From Pseudochelatococcus sp050946405 (GTDB taxonomy: Bacteria; Pseudomonadota; Alphaproteobacteria; Rhizobiales; Beijerinckiaceae): a stretch of 64,000 nt of DNA. Of the stretch, positions 43,207-51,960 are shown in pieces (position 1 is the first letter of the stretch; every line of letters starts with the position of its first letter). The stretch is taken from positions 620,001-684,000 of the forward strand of contig NZ_JBMNUS010000001.1 of NCBI RefSeq assembly GCF_050946405.1. The letters run 5' to 3'. The notes beneath the pieces are model-generated. The model had not been told where the DNA came from. It made no database searches and worked only from the letters and a program-made list of their open reading frames with translations. Both the position numbers and the translations under genes were made by a program.

Positions 43207-44394
43207 TCAGATTCCGTCGCTTCCCAGCAGGGGGGAAAGCTCGGCCCACATGCGGCGGCGGAACTGCGGTTCGGAAAACCCGCGCGCATGGGCGAGGATG
43301 GCTTCCTGATCGACCGCGAACCTGTCCATGCGCTCCACGCCTTCGATGAGGGCATCGACCGACTGGGTATCGAAGAACAGGCCCGATACGCCCTCGGCGA
43401 CCGTCTCCAGCGCGCCGCCGCGGCGATAGGCGAGGACGGGCCGGCCGCTCGCCATCGCCTCGACGGGAACGATGCCGAAATCCTCCTCGCCGGGAAACAC
43501 CAGCGCCCGGCACCGGGCGTAGTGATGGCGCAGCACGTCGAAGCGCTGCGGCCCCATCACCGTGACGGTCGGGCCGGCCAGCCGCCGGATCGTTTCGAGA
43601 AGCTCGCCGCCGCCGATTACCACCAGCTTGCGTCCGAGGCGGTTGAACGCCTCCACCGCGATCTCGGGGCGCTTGTAGCTGACGAGTTCGCCCACCATCA
43701 GATAGTAATCTTCCGCCTCGGCGGGCGGCACCGGCGTGAAATCCTCGACCTTGACGGGCGGGTAGACCACCGACGCGTCGCGCCGGTAATAGCGTTGGAT
43801 GCGCGAGCGCACGTTGTCGGAATTGGCGACGAAATGATCCACGCGCATCGAGGATACCGCGTCCCAGTTGCGGATGTAGTGGCTGAGCGGGGCCATGGCC
43901 AGCCGCTTGAGGGGGCCGCTGTTGTCGCGGTAATCCTGATACATGTTCCAGATGTAGCGCATCGGCGAGTGGCAATAGCAGACATGCAGCGCTTCCGGCG
44001 GCGGTATGATTCCCTTGGCGGGGCCGGACTCGCTGCTGATGACGAGGTCGTATCCGCGCAGGTCGAGCTGTTCGAGCGCCAGCGGCATGAGCGGAAGATA
44101 GTTCTTGTAGTAGCGCGCGGGGCGCGGCAGGCCGCCGATGAAGGTGGTCTTCACCTTGTGGCGGCTGACGATCGGCGAGACGGCTTCCGGGTTGTAGGCG
44201 TGGGTGAAGATATCCGCGTCGGGAAACATCCGGCACAGCGATTCGAGCACCTTCTCGCCGCCGCGCATCGTCACGAGCCAGTAGTGGACCAGCGCAACCC
44301 GCATGCCGCGGGTGCGGGCCTCGATGCCGTCCGCCGCGAGGTCACCTTCGGCGTCCGCCGATTCCGCAGTCCCGGTTGTATCTGTGGTCGGCAT
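43207..44394 (-). CDS. glycosyltransferase family 4
   Basis: This is a 395-residue GT-B transferase. After about 29 residues of acidic, low-complexity leader comes the N-domain MRVALVHYWLVTMRGGEKVL. YCHSPMRYIWNMYQDYR and the C-domain LVSYKRPEIAVEAFNRLG, GEEDFGIVPVEAMASGRPVL resemble the WbaZ-like mannosyltransferase group. The first gene of the minus-strand GT4-GT4-GH16 set, it probably has its promoter in 44395-44564. Confidence 0.9.
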   Translation of the reverse strand: MPTTDTTGTAESADAEGDLAADGIEARTRGMRVALVHYWLVTMRGGEKVLESLCRMFPDADIFTHAYNPEAVSPIVSRHKVKTTFIGGLPRPARYYKNYLPLMPLALEQLDLRGYDLVISSESGPAKGIIPPPEALHVCYCHSPMRYIWNMYQDYRDNSGPLKRLAMAPLSHYIRNWDAVSSMRVDHFVANSDNVRSRIQRYYRRDASVVYPPVKVEDFTPVPPAEAEDYYLMVGELVSYKRPEIAVEAFNRLGRKLVVIGGGELLETIRRLAGPTVTVMGPQRFDVLRHHYARCRALVFPGEEDFGIVPVEAMASGRPVLAYRRGGALETVAEGVSGLFFDTQSVDALIEGVERMDRFAVDQEAILAHARGFSEPQFRRRMWAELSPLLGSDGI

Positions 44395-44564
44395 CGTCTT
44401 TTATCCGATATCATATGTGTTGCTATTGGACATGCATTATGTCGCCAATTCTTGTCGTCCATAAGAAAAAGACGAACAAGCGCGAAGCTCGGCGATCGAT
44501 AAACGGCGCCTGTGGCGAGCATGCCTCGCGAAACAGCGCCTGTGATCGCCGGCGCGGCCGGTTC

Positions 44565-46217
44565 TCACGTTTCGGCCCGGTTGACGATGGCGCCGATGAT
44601 GTTCACCCCGACGCTTCTGATGTGGTATTCCGCCTCCCTGATATCGTCGACGGACGTGTGCGCCGCCGCGACGATGATGACCGTATCCGCGTGGCGGGCC
44701 AGCGCCTTGGCATCGGCGGATTCGGACAGCGGCGGCAGGTCCAGCAGGACGTCGCCGCGCGCCTTGGCGAAATCGAGCAGTTCCGCCATCGCGGGATCGC
44801 GCAGGTCGGCGAAGGTGCTGACGCGCACCCGCAGCTCCGTCGCAGGCAGCAGGGCGATGCCGTTGGCGTCGAGCAGCGTGCCATGTTCCGGGGAAGGGCC
44901 TGAAAGGGCGTAGCGCGCCGTCAACCCGCGTCCCGAACCCTCGACGTCGCCGTCGACCACGGTCACGATCCGCCCGTTCGCCTGCATCAGATGCGCGAGG
45001 TTCATGCACAGCATGCTGCATCCGACATCGGGCCCCCAGGCGACGAGAGCGATGACGCGGTTCCCCTTCCGCAAGTCCGGCGCGGAAGCCAGATTGATCG
45101 AGGTGCGCAGGTCGCGAATCGCCAGCGCGAAGGGCGAGCGGGGCTGCGATGTCACGAGAGCGTCCCGCTGGATGGCGGTGAGCTGATGAGCGCGCCGCCC
45201 TTCCGGCACCGAGGCGAGGCAGGCGATGCCCGTCTCGCGGGTCAGCCGCGCGCCGCTGCGCACGCTGCGATCCAGCGCCGTGGCGATGGCGATGACGAAC
45301 AGCCCGCTCATCAGCCCCAGCACGCCGCCCATGGCGATGATCAGTTTCGGACGGGGGGCCGAGGGAGACAGCGGACGCAGCGCCGCGCCGATGACGCGGC
45401 CGTCGGCGTCCGGCATCTGACCTTCCGGCAGAACGCCGCGTCTCACCGCATCCGCCGCGTCCTCGACCTGCGCCGACAGCGCATCGACGCGCCCCTGGAC
45501 GAATTCCGCGCCGCCGCTCGCCGCCGCGGCCTTGAACGCGACCGATTGCAGCAGATAGGCCGAGGCGGCCGAGTTCGCGACACGCGAGGAGATTTCGGGA
45601 TCTGAGGACGAATAGGAGATCTCGATCACGTAGGACTGCCCGATGCGGCGGGCCGAGAAGCGGCTCTGGAACTTCGCGAAGGCCTCCCGCCAAGCCTGAT
45701 CCACCGCGCTCGGCGCGGGGAACGGCTGTGCGTCGTCCGCCGGCGGCGAGGCGCCGGAGCCGCCGCCGCCACCGAAAATCCGCGTGATGCCGGACAGCAG
45801 TTGCGACATCCCGCTGGGAGGCTGCGGCCCGAGCTCGGGCAGGTCGATCAGGCCGAGGCTGTTGAACACCTGCGCCTGAAGGCGCTCCGAGCGGATCACC
45901 TGCAACTCGCTGTCCACCCGGTTCAGGTCGAGCGACGTGATCGTGGTATCGCGCGAAAAACCGCCCGACTGGCGCGGCGGCTCGAGAATGATGACCGACG
46001 AGGTGGTATAAACCGGCGGCTGGGAGCGGGCATAGAAGAAAGCCACCACCACGCAGGCGGATACCCAGATCGCCAGCGGCAGCTTGCGGCGGCGCACCGC
46101 CCGGATCACCGCCCGGATGAGCGCGATGGGGCCGTCCTCGGCGCCGGAGGGCGGCGCGTCCGCGCCCAGTCTTGCGCGCACGGTGCGGTCTGTCGGGATG
46201 TCCCTGTCCTGTATCAC
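44565..46217 (-). CDS. Wzz/Wzc-like polysaccharide co-polymerase with a degenerate kinase domain
   Basis: This is a 550-residue inner-membrane protein: transmembrane helix 1 (about 46-62), a periplasmic Wzz part with coiled-coil potential (about 100-260), transmembrane helix 2 (about 291-313) and a cytoplasmic BY-kinase-like domain (about 355-550). The Walker A position reads WGPDVGCSML (394-403): the essential Lys is C400. The A' motif VVDGDVEG and B motif VLLDLPPL are partly kept, and there is no Tyr-rich tail. It probably controls chain length without autokinase activity. The start is GTG 46217, overlapping the upstream stop as GTGA. Confidence 0.85.
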   Translation of the reverse strand: MIQDRDIPTDRTVRARLGADAPPSGAEDGPIALIRAVIRAVRRRKLPLAIWVSACVVVAFFYARSQPPVYTTSSVIILEPPRQSGGFSRDTTITSLDLNRVDSELQVIRSERLQAQVFNSLGLIDLPELGPQPPSGMSQLLSGITRIFGGGGGSGASPPADDAQPFPAPSAVDQAWREAFAKFQSRFSARRIGQSYVIEISYSSSDPEISSRVANSAASAYLLQSVAFKAAAASGGAEFVQGRVDALSAQVEDAADAVRRGVLPEGQMPDADGRVIGAALRPLSPSAPRPKLIIAMGGVLGLMSGLFVIAIATALDRSVRSGARLTRETGIACLASVPEGRRAHQLTAIQRDALVTSQPRSPFALAIRDLRTSINLASAPDLRKGNRVIALVAWGPDVGCSMLCMNLAHLMQANGRIVTVVDGDVEGSGRGLTARYALSGPSPEHGTLLDANGIALLPATELRVRVSTFADLRDPAMAELLDFAKARGDVLLDLPPLSESADAKALARHADTVIIVAAAHTSVDDIREAEYHIRSVGVNIIGAIVNRAET

Positions 46218-48235
46218 TTGCGGCCTCCTGCTCCGATTGCGGCCGCTTTTTCCGGCTCGATGCGTCCGCGGAGAAGATCGGCCACGCCGAGGAGGTTGCC
46301 TCTCAACCGCCCTCTCCGGTCTATGAAAGCTTCCGGCCGCGCCGAACGCAAGACATTGCTGGTAACGTTCCGAAAAATGTGATCGACGACCTGTCCCGGC
46401 GTCATTGTTTTCTTGAGCATCATGTAGATCGGGTTGACGATTTGTGAATATCCGAAGCGCTCGCCGCTGACGCGGCCGCCCTTCGTGCCCATGTGAACGC
46501 CGCGGGCATCCGCGCATTTGGCGAACCTGCCGCCGCTTTTGGCGAGTTCCCCGGCGAAGTCGCGGTCTTCCAGCCAGCCGTAGAGCACGAGGCGTTCATC
46601 GAACTTGACCTCGCCGATGGCCGAGGCGCGAAACGCCATGTTGCAGCCGTAGGGGCTGTAAGGCTCGATCCACGACCAGTCGCAATCCGCCCCGGAACTT
46701 TCGACGATGCCGACCGCCTCCTCGAAGCCGATGCCCGGCCCCTTGACGCCGTCCGCGAGCACGCGCCCGGTGAAGCCGGCGAGGCTCGACTCGTCGCGGA
46801 ACGTCCGGGCGGCGACGGCCAGCCAGTCCTCGTGAGCGACGAAATCGTCGTCGAAGAAGGCGACGACGTCCATGCCCGGCTTCAGCGCCGCCAGCGCCGT
46901 ATTACGCTGCGTCGGCAGTCCGCCCGGCCCCGTCACGACCCTGACGCCTTCTGCCTGCGTGAGATCGCCCGCATCCGCCACGTCGACGCAGGACACGACG
47001 ACGTCGACGGGTTTGAGCGTCTGCGTCGCGAGCAGGTGGCGCAGGGTGATGCTGACCGTCTCCGGCCGCCCCCGCGTCGCCACGACCACCGCGACCTTGT
47101 CCGTCGGCGGCGGCGCGGCGTGCGCCGGCACGCGCCGGGCCGGGTCATGCAGAAGATCCAGATAGCCCGCCGCCGTCGCCGACCAACTGAAAAGGCGCAC
47201 GCGCTCCCGTCCCCGGCCCGCGAGATCCTCGCGCAGCGCCTCCGAGCCCGCGAGCGCGTCGATCCGCCCGATCCAGGCGTCCGGGTCCTCGGGCGAGGCC
47301 AGCAGCGCCGCGTCGCCGCATACCTCCGGCATGCTGGCGCGATCGGAAGACACCACGGGGCAGTTCCGGGCCATCGCCTCGACGATCGGCAGGCCGAAGC
47401 CTTCCGTCCACGACGGGAAGACGAGGCAAAGGGCATGGTCCATCAGGCAGGCCAGATCGTGATCCGATACGCGGCCGATCACCCGCAGATTCGGCGCTTC
47501 ATGCAGCGTCTCCGGCGCGAAGATGCCGGCGTCGCCGCCCGCGATGACGATGTCGATGTCTCGCGCGGCCAGCCCCGGCGCTAGTCTGGCGAGCAGTTGC
47601 AGGTTCTTGTGGCGGGCCTGCGATCCCAGCGCCAGCACGAATCGCCTGCCGGCGGCGCGGACGGATTCCACGACGGGCGGCGCTATCCGGGCCAGCGCGG
47701 GATCCCACGCGAGAGCATGTTCATGGCCGTTGGGCAGCACGGCGATGTCGGCGGCCCGGATGGGGAGATGGCGCGCGATCTGCCGCGCCGAAGCCTGCGA
47801 CACCGTGACGATGCGGGCGGAACGGCGGACAAGCAGCGGCTGCAATACGCTGTAGAGCCGGCGAAAGGCGCCGCCGTAGCTCTCGTGGGCGACGAAGACA
47901 TTGGCATCGTGGATGCACACGATCTGATCCGCCTTCGCGGCGGGGGCGGTGTTGCCGAGGTTGAGCAGGCGCCCGGCCCACAGGCGGGGCAGCACCAGTT
48001 GCTCCCACGGGTGGCCCGACAGAGGCCCCTCGCTGACGAAGGTCATGGCCTTGAGGCCCGGATTTTCGATGCCCGGCGGGGCGATGAGCCGGGCGGTCGC
48101 CTTGCGGTCCGCGAGGATGTCGTCCAGCGCCGCGACCACGTTGCGGGCATAGCGCTGCACGCCGGTCACGTTCTGGCTGAGGAAGCGCCCGTTGACGGCG
48201 AAAGAGGCGGATTCACGGGAGGCGGAGTCACTCAT
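46214..48235 (-). CDS. bifunctional glycosyltransferase: GT4 fused to GT2
   Basis: This is a 673-residue two-domain enzyme. Residues about 12-365 are GT-B family 4 (NGRFLSQNVTGVQRYARNVV; LGSQARHKNLQLLARLAPGL; PSWTEGFGLPIVEAMARNCP). A Pro/Ala linker (366-379) leads to GT-A family 2 (VAVVVATRGRPETVSITLRH; metal site FFDDDFVAHEDW). Each part keeps its catalytic motifs, so two successive sugars may be added by one polypeptide. It begins by ATGA overlap with the polymerase gene and ends by GTGA overlap with the co-polymerase gene. Confidence 0.9.
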   Translation of the reverse strand: MSDSASRESASFAVNGRFLSQNVTGVQRYARNVVAALDDILADRKATARLIAPPGIENPGLKAMTFVSEGPLSGHPWEQLVLPRLWAGRLLNLGNTAPAAKADQIVCIHDANVFVAHESYGGAFRRLYSVLQPLLVRRSARIVTVSQASARQIARHLPIRAADIAVLPNGHEHALAWDPALARIAPPVVESVRAAGRRFVLALGSQARHKNLQLLARLAPGLAARDIDIVIAGGDAGIFAPETLHEAPNLRVIGRVSDHDLACLMDHALCLVFPSWTEGFGLPIVEAMARNCPVVSSDRASMPEVCGDAALLASPEDPDAWIGRIDALAGSEALREDLAGRGRERVRLFSWSATAAGYLDLLHDPARRVPAHAAPPPTDKVAVVVATRGRPETVSITLRHLLATQTLKPVDVVVSCVDVADAGDLTQAEGVRVVTGPGGLPTQRNTALAALKPGMDVVAFFDDDFVAHEDWLAVAARTFRDESSLAGFTGRVLADGVKGPGIGFEEAVGIVESSGADCDWSWIEPYSPYGCNMAFRASAIGEVKFDERLVLYGWLEDRDFAGELAKSGGRFAKCADARGVHMGTKGGRVSGERFGYSQIVNPIYMMLKKTMTPGQVVDHIFRNVTSNVLRSARPEAFIDRRGRLRGNLLGVADLLRGRIEPEKAAAIGAGGRK

Positions 48236-49647
48236 GCCATCACTCCTGCATGTCGTCCGGTGGTCGGCGTTCCCGCCCGCATCTCGTCCGGCGCGCGTTC
48301 GGGGCGCGCGGAGGCAATCGCGGCGAGCGCGTAGAAGAAAAGCCCCTGATCGACGGTCGACCCCACCATCAGGTCGCCGATCATCAGGCCGAAGCAGCCG
48401 TTGCGTGCGGCTGTCCGCGCATCCGTGGCGAAACTGCCTGTCGGTCCGGGATTGATCAGCAGCGCGGTGATCAGGAAGATCATGTAGAACAGCGTGCCGA
48501 TCACGCCCACGCCGGCCAGCAGCGCCGTGGCGATGCTCGACGTGCGGATGGTGCCGAGGCCGACGCCGATCCCGCCGCTGTCGATGAAATTCGTGATCGC
48601 GATCGTGTTCCAGGAGCCGCGCTCGACACCCGAGGAGGTGGTTGCCTTGGAGAGGACGACGAGATCGATGTAATCGCCGACGATGGCGGAGGTTTTCGGA
48701 TCCAGCAGAATGGCGAGAACGGTGAAGATCGCCAGCAGCGGCAGAGACAGCACGACGGCCGAACTGTTGCGGGTGCGCGGCGAGATGCCGCACCGCGTCA
48801 CCGCCGTCACATAGAGCACGCACATCATCACCGGAAGGCCGGCCAGGCCGGTCGAGGACGTCGACAGGAGGGTGAGGAGGAGGGTGACGAGGGCGAGGCT
48901 GCCCGTCAGCAACGGCTTGTAACCGCAGAGCCAGAGGGTGCCCGTGACGCCGAGCACGCCCAGCGAGGAACGGGCGAAGGAAGACGCTTCCGTGAACGCG
49001 CCGACGATCCGCTTCATGCCGCCGACATCGCTTTCGGTATGAAGCGCGTAGCGGGCGTTGCGCATGAAATCGAGCACCGCCGCCGTGCCGGTGGCGTCGG
49101 TGACGAGGTCCACAAACGCGAAGAAGGTGTTCGCCATCGCATAGGCGAGCATCGCCGCGACCGCCGCCTTGAAACCCTCGGCGGTGGAACTGAGCGCCGC
49201 AAAGACGCCGAAGCCAAGAACGCTCGCCGCCATGTAGACGCTTTGCGTGAAGTTGCTCGATACCGGGCCGAGCGGCACCGTGGAGCCGGTGTTGTCGAAG
49301 GCCGATGCGCCGAGCGGCACGATCTGCGTGAGGCCGGCCATGACGCGCGGATAGAACATGGCGGTGGCCACGCCGTAAACGGCCGTGCACACCAGCCAGA
49401 ATCCCGGCCGGTCGGGATGCAGGGCTTGCAGGAAAGCCGCCGTCTCGCGCCGGCGCGTGAACACGGTGACAGCCGTGATGCCGAGGAAAACATGCCCTGG
49501 CGGAACATTCGCCGGGCCGATGAACATCGCCGACGCGGCGCCGAACACCGTCGCGATCACGAGAAGGATCAGCGCGGTGCGATAATCGAGAAACAGGCAC
49601 AGCAGAGCGATCGCAATCGTCACCAGCCCGATCGGTTCTATGCTCAT
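48232..49647 (-). CDS. Wzy-like polysaccharide polymerase
   Basis: This 471-residue polytopic protein has about eleven to twelve hydrophobic segments and one long periplasmic loop (about residues 320-375: DPKTSAIVGDYIDLVVLSKA ... GSWNTIAITNFIDSGGIGVG), as in O-antigen ligase/polymerase proteins. ATG 49647 is the most likely start; an upstream in-frame region is basic and lacks a ribosome site. It is the first gene of an operon with the GT4-GT2 fusion and the co-polymerase, all linked by 4-bp overlaps. Confidence 0.8.
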   Translation of the reverse strand: MSIEPIGLVTIAIALLCLFLDYRTALILLVIATVFGAASAMFIGPANVPPGHVFLGITAVTVFTRRRETAAFLQALHPDRPGFWLVCTAVYGVATAMFYPRVMAGLTQIVPLGASAFDNTGSTVPLGPVSSNFTQSVYMAASVLGFGVFAALSSTAEGFKAAVAAMLAYAMANTFFAFVDLVTDATGTAAVLDFMRNARYALHTESDVGGMKRIVGAFTEASSFARSSLGVLGVTGTLWLCGYKPLLTGSLALVTLLLTLLSTSSTGLAGLPVMMCVLYVTAVTRCGISPRTRNSSAVVLSLPLLAIFTVLAILLDPKTSAIVGDYIDLVVLSKATTSSGVERGSWNTIAITNFIDSGGIGVGLGTIRTSSIATALLAGVGVIGTLFYMIFLITALLINPGPTGSFATDARTAARNGCFGLMIGDLMVGSTVDQGLFFYALAAIASARPERAPDEMRAGTPTTGRHAGVMA

Positions 49648-50280
49648 GACGCTACGGTGAATGACGCGAAAACAGGGAAGACGATGGTACGGCCGGCCCC
49701 GCCGTCGCCACGCTTTTCGGCCTGCGCGGGAGCGTTTTCTGGCAGGTTTCCGCAACAGACCATCACTTAGCCGACTCCGCGAAGGTTACACAGGCGATGC
49801 CGGGGACTCTATACCCGAATAGACGAACGAATTGCAATTGCCGCTTAACCAACGTGCCGAAATTGCGATATCTTATCCGATTTTAAGGCAGACTGTGATC
49901 ACTAAATAAGCTGTGTGTGATATATATATCAATCATGATACCGCTATGGGTGGCGATGCCGACAGTCGATAAGCTTCTTCGGCCCTTTCTGGCCATAGAA
50001 AAGCGCGAATTTCGGTTTAAAGACATGATTCCATGACGCATTAAGGGTTATGCATTATTCGCATATTGTCCACGATATTCTTGATGGCGTATATTCACTG
50101 AGTCGTTGCCTGTTTTCGAAATGGGTCTACAGTGTGCCGGTTCGGTCGCGTTCGCGGCCGGATGGAGTCTCACATTACAGGTATGTCTCTCGCGCGGCCG
50201 GGCGCATGACCGGCCGTTCTGCTGTGCCGTCTTGATGAAGCGCCTGTCCGGTGTTGCTTGAACTGTGTTCGGGGTCGGGA
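49648..50280. other. AT-rich divergent control region in the EPS locus
   Basis: This 633-bp gap lies between the divergent polymerase operon and the Glf-like gene. The part 49850-50090 is AT-rich, with a run of TA steps near 49920. The motif GCATTAT (50052-50058) recurs in other EPS gaps. No gene is convincing. Confidence 0.45.
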
Positions 50281-51618
50281 ATGAGCGAATTTTCAGCGAT
50301 TGTACTTGGAGCGGGTGTCTCGGGCCTGGTGTCCGCCGCGGTTCTGGAGGCCCGTCTGAATGGGCCGGTATTGCTTGTCGATGAATATGAGCGGGTCGGC
50401 GGGAACCATATTTCGGTGGATGTGGGTCCTTATACTTTCGATATAGGGAGTTTTTTCTTTCAGGACGATTCGCCCCTTCTGACCCATTTCCCCGAGATGC
50501 TGCAAGTCTACCATGATATCGGCAGATACAGCATTTCGCGGCTCACGCCTTACGGCGGGGTTTCGCGGTATCCTGTCGATGTCCGCAGGGACCTGTTCGG
50601 CGGCGGCCCCGTCGAGCTTGCCCGGATATTGTTTTCGCTTCTCTCGGCGCGGCTGCGGGTCGATCCGGCCAGGAATGCGGAAAGCTATATGACGTTCTGG
50701 ATGGGCCGTCGCTTCGCCGCGCGTTCCGGGCTTCAGGGATATCTGGAGCGTTTCTACGGCACGTCCCCGGAGCGGATAGAAGCGCTTTTCACCCAGAAGC
50801 GCATGGGCTGGATCGCCGAGGCGGGCAGTCTGAAAGGGGTGCTTGGCGTTTTGCGTCCCAAGAAGCGCAGCGCCGGCCCCACCAATCGCCAGTTGATCCG
50901 TCCGCGGGAGGGCTTTCGTCCGCTTTATGCGGTCGCGGCGGAAGCGCTGCGGGCGAAAGGCGTGACGATCGCGCTCGGGGCGCAGATGCAAGGCATCGAC
51001 CGGCTGGAGGACGGCCGCATCAGATTGCGGACGGCGCAGGGCGAGCATGTCGCGCCGATGATGGTGTCGACGATCCCCGTGAACCGGGCGCTTGCCCTTT
51101 GCGGCCTGCCGGAGGACCCCAGAATCCGCAGCACCACGCTGACAAGCCTGCTCTACAGTTTCGAGGGCAACCGGAACTTCGATTCGAACGTACTCTACAA
51201 TTTCTCCGATGGCGGGTTGTGGAAGCGCCTGACGGTGTTTTCGGATTTCTACGGCGAGGTCGCGGGGCGGAGTTATTTCGCCGTCGAGGTCGTCTCCGCC
51301 AGCGAGGCGATCGCGCCGGATGCGGCGCATGCCGATTTCCGGCGCCATACGGAGAAGGCGGGAATCCTGTCGGGCGATCTTCGGCTCGAAGGGGCGCTGA
51401 TCACCGGCAATGCTTATCCGGCTTATCTCGACGGAGCGAGCGTGGCGGCCGAAGCGGCCGCAAGGCAGCTTGAGGAGCACGGCATTCTGGCCTTCGGCCG
51501 GCAGGGGGGATTCGATTATCAGCCCACCGCGCGCGTGTCGACGCTGGTGGCCGAGGAGCGGATATCGGCCGCTCTGGCCCCGCAAGGCCGGAGCGCGCCT
51601 GATGCCGCTGGCCGATGA
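50281..51618 (+). CDS. NAD(P)/FAD-dependent oxidoreductase, Glf / protoporphyrinogen-oxidase-like
   Basis: This 445-residue flavoprotein has the N-terminal FAD motif VLGAGVSGLVSAAVLEA and DEYERVGGNHISVDVGPYTFDIG, the pattern seen in UDP-galactopyranose mutases and amine-oxidase-fold enzymes. The segment FRPLYAVAAEALRAKGVTI and the C-terminal GNAYPAYLDGASVAAEAAA support the amine-oxidase fold. In an EPS locus, a sugar-ring mutase-like or sugar-oxidising role is possible but not proven. ATG 50281 is the start. A 342-bp gap separates it from the GMC-epimerase gene. Confidence 0.75.
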   Translation: MSEFSAIVLGAGVSGLVSAAVLEARLNGPVLLVDEYERVGGNHISVDVGPYTFDIGSFFFQDDSPLLTHFPEMLQVYHDIGRYSISRLTPYGGVSRYPVDVRRDLFGGGPVELARILFSLLSARLRVDPARNAESYMTFWMGRRFAARSGLQGYLERFYGTSPERIEALFTQKRMGWIAEAGSLKGVLGVLRPKKRSAGPTNRQLIRPREGFRPLYAVAAEALRAKGVTIALGAQMQGIDRLEDGRIRLRTAQGEHVAPMMVSTIPVNRALALCGLPEDPRIRSTTLTSLLYSFEGNRNFDSNVLYNFSDGGLWKRLTVFSDFYGEVAGRSYFAVEVVSASEAIAPDAAHADFRRHTEKAGILSGDLRLEGALITGNAYPAYLDGASVAAEAAARQLEEHGILAFGRQGGFDYQPTARVSTLVAEERISAALAPQGRSAPDAAGR

Positions 51619-51960
51619 GCTTGACCCGGACAAGGTTGATTCAAGATCGATCGAACGCCGGAGCCGATGGGAACCGCCGGCGGCTTGGGGCTGTTTCCTG
51701 CGTGATTTCGCTGCATGGACGCTCCGTCCGCGTCGCTGTATTGATAAATATCTATTGTAATCCGAATCGGGAGTTGCCTAAAAACTAAAGTTCAGTACAA
51801 GCGTATCTATAATTGTGGCAACTTCCGGTGGAATTGTTTATGATATGTAAGTGAACGGCTGGGGTTCTGCGGGGCGCATTCTTTTGTTCCCGATTCGGGG
51901 GTGACGAGGATAGGCCCCCGGAAACCGGACCCGGTCGAGGTTCGCAGATAGCGGGTTAAA
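51619..51960. other. intergenic stretch before the GMC-epimerase gene
   Basis: 342 bp; AT-rich between 51740 and 51850, so it probably holds a separate promoter for the 51961-57200 operon. Nothing else was recognised. Confidence 0.45.
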
